Part shown: positions 56,850-64,000 of the stretch, in pieces
How positions within the stretch are numbered: position 1 is the first letter of the stretch
Layout of the letters: each line of letters starts with the position of its first letter
Assembly: GCF_018882205.1 (NCBI RefSeq)
Contig: NZ_JACVOU010000002.1
Coordinates: forward strand, 310,001-374,000
Reading direction: 5' to 3'
From: Polynucleobacter bastaniensis
Lineage (GTDB): Bacteria > Pseudomonadota > Gammaproteobacteria > Burkholderiales > Burkholderiaceae
DNA: 64,000 bases
Notes under the pieces: generated by a model
Told to the model about the DNA's origin: nothing
Databases searched by the model: none
Seen by the model: only the letters and a program-made list of their open reading frames with translations
Made by a program: the position numbers and the translations under genes

Positions 56850-57686
56850 ATGCTTGAGTTACGAGAAGCCGCCTTAGCAATACTGGCAAATACTGACCCG
56901 CAATCTAAAGTTGCCCAGCTATTCAGCTTGTACGATGAGTACTTGACCCAGTGTATTGCTATCAATGCTTCTAACAACTTCGCTCGTAACTTCACTAGTC
57001 AAAATATCGAACTTCCTGGCCGGCCTGCTAAACCAGAGCTAGTGGCGCCAAAGTTTGTTCCTAAAAGAAAAATGGATACGGTTGAGGGCAGGGCTATTCT
57101 TTGGCACTCCCTGGCACATATCGAATTTAATGCAATGAATCTGGCTTTAGATGCCATTTGGCGTTTTCCAAATATGCCCAAATCCTATTACGAGGACTGG
57201 CTCAAAGTTGCCAAGGAGGAGTCATACCATTTCAGTTTGATCAATGCCCACTTACAGTCATTTGGATTTAGCTATGGCGTTTTCCCAGCCCACAATAGTC
57301 TGTGGGAGATGGTGGAGAGAACCTCGGATTCAGTGATCGCTCGCATGGCCTTAGTCCCCAGAACCATGGAAGCAAGAGGCCTTGATGCGGTTCCAGAGAT
57401 TCGGGATCGATTCAAGCAAATTGCGGATGAGCGCGCTGTAGAGATTCTTGAAATAATTCTTCATGATGAAATCGGTCATGTGCTGGTTGGCAACCGTTGG
57501 TTTAATTTCTTATGCGCTAATGAGAACTTATCCCCGATTGCGACTTATCGAGAATTGGCCGAGAAATACCGTGCACCTACTTTGAGGGGTCCGTTTAATT
57601 TCGAAGCGCGTGAGCAAGCTGGTTTTACTTCAGAAGAATTAGAGCTACTAGAATCTCTGAGTGATAAGCGGGTGCAAGCAGTATGA
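56850..57686 (+). CDS. Ferritin-like di-iron protein of the DUF455 type
   Basis: The 278-residue protein is all-helical and has the ligand pattern of a ferritin-like di-iron fold: E92 in HIEFNA, E124-x-x-H127 in EESYH, E174 in TMEARG, and E207-x-x-H210 in HDEIGH. Two EXXH motifs are a hallmark of the di-iron carboxylate class, which includes the tRNA hydroxylase MiaE. I place it in DUF455 from memory. Reaction is unknown; an oxygen-dependent oxidation is a reasonable guess. I chose the ATG at 56850; the TTG at 56838 would add four residues. It lies 14 bases after the FMN protein gene, and its stop overlaps the radical SAM start as ATGA, so the three genes are probably one operon. Confidence 0.8.
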   Translation: MLELREAALAILANTDPQSKVAQLFSLYDEYLTQCIAINASNNFARNFTSQNIELPGRPAKPELVAPKFVPKRKMDTVEGRAILWHSLAHIEFNAMNLALDAIWRFPNMPKSYYEDWLKVAKEESYHFSLINAHLQSFGFSYGVFPAHNSLWEMVERTSDSVIARMALVPRTMEARGLDAVPEIRDRFKQIADERAVEILEIILHDEIGHVLVGNRWFNFLCANENLSPIATYRELAEKYRAPTLRGPFNFEAREQAGFTSEELELLESLSDKRVQAV

Positions 57687-59578
57687 AAATTCTGAGCCTC
57701 ATTCCGCCGATGACACAGCTCAATACGCCGTATCCATCCACGGCTTATCTCACTGGTTTTTTGCGCTCACGTGGTTTTGAGGCCATTCAAGAAGATTTAG
57801 CTTTAGCTTTAGTTCTTGGTTTCTTTACTCCACAAGGTTTGCTGGAGATTCAAGACCAGGCTTTAAAACTTCCTGAAGAAAATCGCAGTGCTAGCGTGAA
57901 CTTCTTCCTCGATTATTTTGCCGATTATCAAAGCACTATTGGATTGGCTATTGCATTTTTACAAGGGCGTGATAGCACACTTGCTCATCGTATTAACAGT
58001 CGAACTTTATTACCTGAAGGCCCACGCTTTATACCCTTAGATTCTTATGAAGAAGAGGAGGGTGGAGATTCTTTAGCATGGGCCTTTGGCGCCTTAGGCT
58101 CTCAGGATCGTGCGCGTCATTTGGCTACCCTCTATCTCAATGATTTGTCTGACGTTCTACGTGATGCAGTGGATGAGCGCTTTGAGTTTGTTCGCTATGC
58201 GGAAGCCTTGGCAGGTAGTCAGCCTACTTTTACCCCCTTAGCAGATGCCTTGGCGGCAAGTCCCACATTAATGGATTTGCATTTACAGGAGCTCACAAAG
58301 TCTTCCATCGAAAAACATCAGCCCACTTTAGTGTTGTTATCGGTACCATTTCCTGGGGCCATGTATGCTGCATTGCGAATCGCTCAAACTATCAAACAGC
58401 ATTACCCAAACATCAAGATTGGTCTTGGTGGTGGCTACGTGAATACTGAGCTACGTGAACTCGCCGATTCACGTCTATTTGATTTTGTCGATTACATTAC
58501 CCTTGACTCTGGCGAGCGACCTTTACTTGCACTCTTAGAGCATTTAAATGGCAAGCGCTCTGCAGAAAGACTGGTTCGTACCTTTATCCGAACGGCTAGC
58601 AATGAAGTGCGTTACATCAACTGGCAAGAGCCTGATGTCCCTTTTGAAGAGGTAGGCACTGCAACTTGGGATGGCCTGCCACTCAATTCTTATTTATCTT
58701 TGCTTGATATGCTCAACCCCATGCATCGCCTATGGAGTGATGGGCGTTGGAATAAGCTCACTGTTGCCCATGGCTGCTATTGGAAAAAATGTAGCTTTTG
58801 CGATGTTAGCCTTGATTACATCTCTCGTTATGAAACTGCTTCGGCAAGTCTATTGGTTGATCGTATTGAAGCGATTGTTGCTGAGACTGGTCAGACGGGA
58901 TTTCATTTTGTAGATGAGGCTGCGCCACCGAAGATCTTAAAAGCACTTGCTGAAGAACTCATTGCGCGTAAGGTAGTGATTTCTTGGTGGGGCAATATTC
59001 GTTTTGAAAAGACCTTTACCCCAGAGCTGTCTGAGTTATTGGCTCAAAGTGGTTGTATTGCGATGTCTGGCGGCTTAGAAGTGGCCTCTGACAGACTGCT
59101 TGATCTCATGAAAAAAGGAGTTTCTGTAGAGCAGGTTGCCCAAGTGACAAAAGACTTTTCAGATGCTGGCATCTTAGTACATGCTTATCTGATGTATGGC
59201 TTCCCAACACAAACCGTTCAAGAAACTGTGGACTCTCTTGAATACGTTCGTCAGCTTTTTGAGAATGGCTGCATTCAGAGTGGTTTTTTCCATCGATTTA
59301 CTTGCACGGTCCACTCCCCAGTAGGTCTTGATCCTGCAGCTTATGGCATCGAACTCGTACCATTACCCCCAATCAGCTTCGCTAAGAATGATGTCGCCTT
59401 TATCGACCCCACAGGTGTAGATCATGACCATCTCGGTCTTGGCCTTAAAAAAGCGATCTATAACTTTATGCACGGCGTAGGTTTTGAGGAAGAAACCCAT
59501 CAGTGGTTTGATATGCCTGGTATTCCAAAAACCTCATTAGGGCGCAATAAAATAGCTAAAGCCCTGAGGTACGTATAA
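57683..59578 (+). CDS. B12-type radical SAM protein with CX4CX2C motif
   Basis: The 631-residue protein has an N-terminal region of about 330 residues that resembles a cobalamin-binding domain, with an IGLGGGYVNTEL segment (about 254). A radical SAM core follows. The cluster motif is CYWKKCSFC, with cysteines at 365, 370 and 373, spaced X4 then X2 instead of the usual X3-X2. Downstream are MSGGLEVASDRLLDLMKKG and VHAYLMYGFPTQT, typical of B12-binding radical SAM proteins. Its substrate is unknown. It overlaps the di-iron gene as ATGA and ends 57 bases before a lipoprotein gene. Homologues beside a DUF455 gene would support a shared pathway; I cannot check this here. Confidence 0.85.
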   Translation: MKILSLIPPMTQLNTPYPSTAYLTGFLRSRGFEAIQEDLALALVLGFFTPQGLLEIQDQALKLPEENRSASVNFFLDYFADYQSTIGLAIAFLQGRDSTLAHRINSRTLLPEGPRFIPLDSYEEEEGGDSLAWAFGALGSQDRARHLATLYLNDLSDVLRDAVDERFEFVRYAEALAGSQPTFTPLADALAASPTLMDLHLQELTKSSIEKHQPTLVLLSVPFPGAMYAALRIAQTIKQHYPNIKIGLGGGYVNTELRELADSRLFDFVDYITLDSGERPLLALLEHLNGKRSAERLVRTFIRTASNEVRYINWQEPDVPFEEVGTATWDGLPLNSYLSLLDMLNPMHRLWSDGRWNKLTVAHGCYWKKCSFCDVSLDYISRYETASASLLVDRIEAIVAETGQTGFHFVDEAAPPKILKALAEELIARKVVISWWGNIRFEKTFTPELSELLAQSGCIAMSGGLEVASDRLLDLMKKGVSVEQVAQVTKDFSDAGILVHAYLMYGFPTQTVQETVDSLEYVRQLFENGCIQSGFFHRFTCTVHSPVGLDPAAYGIELVPLPPISFAKNDVAFIDPTGVDHDHLGLGLKKAIYNFMHGVGFEEETHQWFDMPGIPKTSLGRNKIAKALRYV

Positions 59579-59635
59579 ACTTTATTTGTTATTTATTTTG
59601 TTCACCTCTCTCATTAAATCAACTTGGGTAGGAAT

Positions 59636-60334
59636 ATGAATTTATCTCGTCGAACTTTCATCGTGTCAGCTGCTCTAGCTCCCGTGGCTTGTGGAAGTCT
59701 CTCCTATGAGCATGGCATTCCAGTTGCTCAGCCAAAGCCACTACCTGTGGTTCGTCCTCCACAAGTTGGTCAAGAGTGGACTTATATTAAGAAAAACATT
59801 TTTGACGGTAAAACACTTGATGTGATTACTGAGCGTGTTGCTAACATTGGTTCCACTATTGTGATTGACCGATCCACAGCTGATGGTGCTCGCTTACCTA
59901 GCGAGATCCAAACTTCTTGGGGAATGGTTGCCACCGATACACAGTGGTCACGTTTACTTAACTTCAGTCCATCTTTACCGCTTTGGCCCGAACAGCTGTC
60001 CACTACTTGGGCGAAGCAGTTCAATACCAAGTACAGTATTGCTGGCTACTCTGACTCGAGAATGAATTGGCAGGAATATATGACTGTTCAGGGTTGGGAA
60101 AAAATGACTGTTCCTGCTGGAGAGTTCGTGGCACTTCGTTTTCAGACTCTGATTAATTATGAGAGTGAAGATCCTAATAAAGTTGATTGCATTCGCAAGG
60201 AAACAGTTTGGTTTGCTCCGCAGATTGGTCGCTGGGTGGCACGTGAGGCATCTGGTTCTTATCAAATTCAAGGACAAATTGGTGCAGTGATTTTAGAAGG
60301 CAGCTATCAATGGCAGTTGAGCTCCTACAAATAA
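59636..60334 (+). CDS. Lipoprotein, first of a tandem paralogous pair
   Basis: The 232-residue protein begins MNLSRRTFIVSAALAPVACGS, a signal with a twin-arginine-like RR and a lipobox (PVAC), so it is predicted to be exported and lipidated. The mature part shows RPPQVGQEWTYI, LPSEIQ, WPEQL, TVPAGEFVALRF and ETVWFAPQIGRWV, seen in many predicted periplasmic proteins of unknown role. The second paralogue has the same motifs. I chose the ATG at 59636, which follows TAGGAA; the TTG at 59624 would add four residues. The function is not known. It stands 57 bases after the radical SAM gene and overlaps the next gene by 25 bases. Confidence 0.82.
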   Translation: MNLSRRTFIVSAALAPVACGSLSYEHGIPVAQPKPLPVVRPPQVGQEWTYIKKNIFDGKTLDVITERVANIGSTIVIDRSTADGARLPSEIQTSWGMVATDTQWSRLLNFSPSLPLWPEQLSTTWAKQFNTKYSIAGYSDSRMNWQEYMTVQGWEKMTVPAGEFVALRFQTLINYESEDPNKVDCIRKETVWFAPQIGRWVAREASGSYQIQGQIGAVILEGSYQWQLSSYK

Positions 60335-61038
60335 ATACCGTACGGAGATTATTCTTACTGTTGTCACCAGCATTGCTGGTGGCTTGTATTGCTTCGCAGC
60401 CCTATCCAGTTTCAACACCTTTGCCGCAGCCTATGAATCCCCCCAAGGTGAGACCGCCACAAGTCGGTCAACAGTGGGTCTACAACGTGCGCAATGTGTT
60501 TAACCAAGAGCTGGTCGATATTGTTACGGAGAAGGTGGTTTCCGTTGGACCTCAGATTCGGATTGAGCGTAGTGGACTGAAGGCGGGATCACTCCCAGAT
60601 GAGATTCAAGAGCCTTGGGGTTACATTCTTCAAGATCCCCATTGGAATCCCCCTCAGCGGTTTTTACAGCCGATCCCCTTATGGTCCGAGCAACTGGTTC
60701 CGGGTTGGTCCGGCTTTTATCGTAATCGTTATCAGGTGCTTGGCTACCCGGACAATGATTATTACTGGGGTCTCAATATAACGGCAGTAGGGTGGGAGGG
60801 CATTAGCGCTCCTGCAGGGCAATTCCCGGTCTTCAAGTGTCACAGTGAGGCGCCTTATTTCACAAGCAATGACCTCTCTCGAGTAGCCAACTATCGCCAA
60901 GAAGATGTCTGGTTTTCCCCGGAAATCGGTCGGTGGGTTATTCGGCGAGGCTATGGACGCTATTTATGGGCTGGTATGTTTTGGAGTAATGCCCTATGGG
61001 AAGACTACTTAGAGTGGGAGCTTGTGTCCTGGAAGTGA
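60310..61038 (+). CDS. Lipoprotein, second of a tandem paralogous pair
   Basis: The 242-residue protein has a lipoprotein signal with the lipobox LLVAC near residue 26, so it is probably anchored in a membrane facing the periplasm. It matches the preceding protein in order: RPPQVGQQWVYNVRN, VDIVTEKVVSVG, LPDEIQEPWG, PLWSEQL, SAPAGQFPVFK and EDVWFSPEIGRWV. It is a clear tandem duplicate. AGAAGG lies about 8 bases before the ATG at 60310, within the end of the first gene, so the frames overlap by 25 bases. The function is unknown. Confidence 0.82.
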   Translation: MAVELLQINTVRRLFLLLSPALLVACIASQPYPVSTPLPQPMNPPKVRPPQVGQQWVYNVRNVFNQELVDIVTEKVVSVGPQIRIERSGLKAGSLPDEIQEPWGYILQDPHWNPPQRFLQPIPLWSEQLVPGWSGFYRNRYQVLGYPDNDYYWGLNITAVGWEGISAPAGQFPVFKCHSEAPYFTSNDLSRVANYRQEDVWFSPEIGRWVIRRGYGRYLWAGMFWSNALWEDYLEWELVSWK

Positions 61039-61066
61039 GCAAAGCGCTTAAAATTGAGACATAGCT

Positions 61067-61720
61067 ATGTATACCGTAAAAGAACTCTTTCCAACCCTTC
61101 AGGGTGAGGGCGCCCACGCTGGTCGGGCGGCTGTATTTTGTCGATTTTCTGGCTGCAATCTGTGGAGTGGTCGTGAAGAAGATCGCGCAACAGCAGTTTG
61201 CCAATTTTGCGATACCGACTTTGTTGGCAGTGATGGTGCTGGTGGTGGAAAGTTTGAAACTGCCTCGCTATTAGCGGATACCATTGAACAGGTATGGATC
61301 AGCACCTCTGCTGGACCGCAACAACGCTACGTTGTCTTTACGGGTGGCGAGCCATTACTACAACTAGATACTGCACTGATTGATGCTTTGCATGCTAAGG
61401 GTTTTGCTATTGCCATTGAGACAAACGGAACAATCAAGGTGCCTAAGGGGGTTGATTGGGTCTGCGTTAGTCCTAAAGCTGGGTCTGAACTCATTGTGTT
61501 GCAGGCTGATGAGATGAAGTTAGTAGTACCTCAAGCTGGACACACTTCTATTGAAACCTTATTGGCTCGTTTTGAGAAAATGGATTATCGCAATCGTTTC
61601 TTGCAAGCGATGGATGGTCCCAAGCTCCAAGAAAACCTCGCATTAGCAGTTCATCTCTGTCAGAAGCGTCCCTTATGGCGTTTGAGTGTTCAAACCCATA
61701 AGATCATTGGTATTCGATAA
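61067..61720 (+). CDS. queE: 7-carboxy-7-deazaguanine synthase QueE
   Basis: QueE is a radical SAM enzyme that converts 6-carboxytetrahydropterin to 7-carboxy-7-deazaguanine on the route to queuosine. The 217-residue protein begins MYTVKELFPTLQGEGAHAG. Its 4Fe-4S motif is C30-X14-C45-X2-C48 instead of CX3CX2C; this variant is established for Burkholderia QueE. The GGEPLLQ segment binds SAM. It starts at an ATG 28 bases after the lipoprotein gene and lies 41 bases before queD. Confidence 0.95.
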   Translation: MYTVKELFPTLQGEGAHAGRAAVFCRFSGCNLWSGREEDRATAVCQFCDTDFVGSDGAGGGKFETASLLADTIEQVWISTSAGPQQRYVVFTGGEPLLQLDTALIDALHAKGFAIAIETNGTIKVPKGVDWVCVSPKAGSELIVLQADEMKLVVPQAGHTSIETLLARFEKMDYRNRFLQAMDGPKLQENLALAVHLCQKRPLWRLSVQTHKIIGIR

Positions 61721-61761
61721 AAGCCTGATCAAGTAATTTATAAGTACTAAGAAAAAATAAA

Positions 61762-63631
<1,870 letters not shown>

Positions 63632-63640
63632 GTATTGATC

Positions 63641-64000
63641 ATGAAAATTTCCCCCTCCCGCATTCTTGTATTCCTAACTAGCATATTGATTGCGAGTACT
63701 GTGATGGCAACCGAAGAACCTCAATTCTCTAGCATTGAAAAATCAGAAGCTTTTGAGCTTCGTGCTTATGCACCTCAGTTAGTTGCTGAAGTCAAAGTAG
63801 AGGGGGATTTAGATACAGCCTCTAGCCAAGGATTTCGCTTGATAGCAGCTTTCATTTTTGGGCAGAACCAAGTTAGTGAAAAAATTTCTATGACTGCGCC
63901 AGTAGCAATTGAAACAGCACGAAGCACTAAGATTGCGATGACCGTGCCGGTAGGTATTGAGGCGGGTAAGGATTCTGGGAAAGGCGTCAATCAATGGGTA
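63641..64000 (+). CDS. SOUL-type haem-binding protein, 3' end missing
   Basis: About 120 N-terminal residues are visible before the window ends. A signal peptide with core ILVFLTSILIASTVMA precedes the mature part EEPQFSSIEKSEAFELRAYAPQLVAEV, followed by the SOUL-family signature segments KISMTAPV and KIAMTVPV. Members of the SOUL/HBP family bind haem or related tetrapyrroles; the role of this exported form is unknown. It starts at an ATG 9 bases after the ldcA stop, so the two may be co-transcribed. Partial. Confidence 0.85.
   Translation, partial: MKISPSRILVFLTSILIASTVMATEEPQFSSIEKSEAFELRAYAPQLVAEVKVEGDLDTASSQGFRLIAAFIFGQNQVSEKISMTAPVAIETARSTKIAMTVPVGIEAGKDSGKGVNQWV

Noticed and set aside
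61038..61060. AAGCGCTT palindrome between the second lipoprotein and queE
   Set aside because: Eight bases with no loop; no terminator or regulatory function can be supported.

Overview
The window looks like a chromosomal core segment of a small-genome betaproteobacterium, most probably Polynucleobacter or a close relative in the Burkholderiaceae. The basis is the gene order (recJ-prfB-lysS; dapD-dapE-prmB; smc-zipA-ligA; rpsB-tsf-pyrH-frr-uppS-cdsA-dxr-rseP-bamA-skp-lpxD-fabZ-lpxA-lpxB-rnhB), moderate GC, very tight packing and beta-type protein variants such as QueE with a CX14CX2C cluster motif. This is inference from content; no 16S gene is present. I see no prophage, insertion sequence, CRISPR array or rRNA operon, and no stretch over 300 bases without a gene.

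Layout. 1-2.1 kb: partial ferredoxin-NADP reductase, a small membrane protein, an ICMT/PEMT-like methyltransferase and an OsmC protein. 2.1-7.6 kb (minus): lysS, prfB with an intact programmed +1 frameshift, recJ and a conserved hypothetical. 7.6-12.9 kb: lolC, lolD, tatD, comEC. 13-14.7 kb is a small accessory patch: a HicAB toxin-antitoxin pair and two Cys/His/Met-rich exported or membrane proteins with a possible metal role. It is followed by the initiator tRNA-fMet (minus) with its own promoter and terminator. 15-18.8 kb: kup, a coupled periplasmic coiled-coil protein, radA. 18.8-21.7 kb (minus): prmB, dapE, dapD. 21.9-28.5 kb: smc, zipA, ligA. 28.5-32 kb (minus): glnD, map.

32.2-47.2 kb is one long plus-strand block that links translation (rpsB, tsf, frr), UMP kinase, undecaprenyl and phospholipid precursor synthesis (uppS, cdsA), the MEP isoprenoid pathway (dxr), site-2 proteolysis (rseP), outer-membrane protein assembly (bamA, skp), lipid A synthesis (lpxD, fabZ, lpxA, lpxB), RNase HII and a SpoU methyltransferase. 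In effect it is an envelope-biogenesis superoperon, joined by many ATGA, GTGA, TTGA and TAATG junctions. 47.2-50.6 kb holds the divergent pair ppsR/ppsA, regulator and target. 50.7-55.1 kb: smpB (minus), ratA, ratB/rnfH, guaB, guaA.

55.2-61 kb is the least understood part. Three closely spaced genes encode a membrane-anchored glutamate-synthase-like FMN/Fe-S protein without a glutaminase domain, a ferritin-like di-iron protein (DUF455 type) and a B12-type radical SAM protein with an unusual CX4CX2C motif. Two tandem paralogous lipoproteins follow. 61-64 kb: queE, queD and tadA (tRNA wobble-base modification), an LD-carboxypeptidase and a SOUL haem-binding protein cut by the window end. The best candidate for undescribed biology is the 55.2-61 kb module; the metal-like pair at 13.6-14.6 kb is second. 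Both are functional guesses from sequence features, not demonstrated systems.
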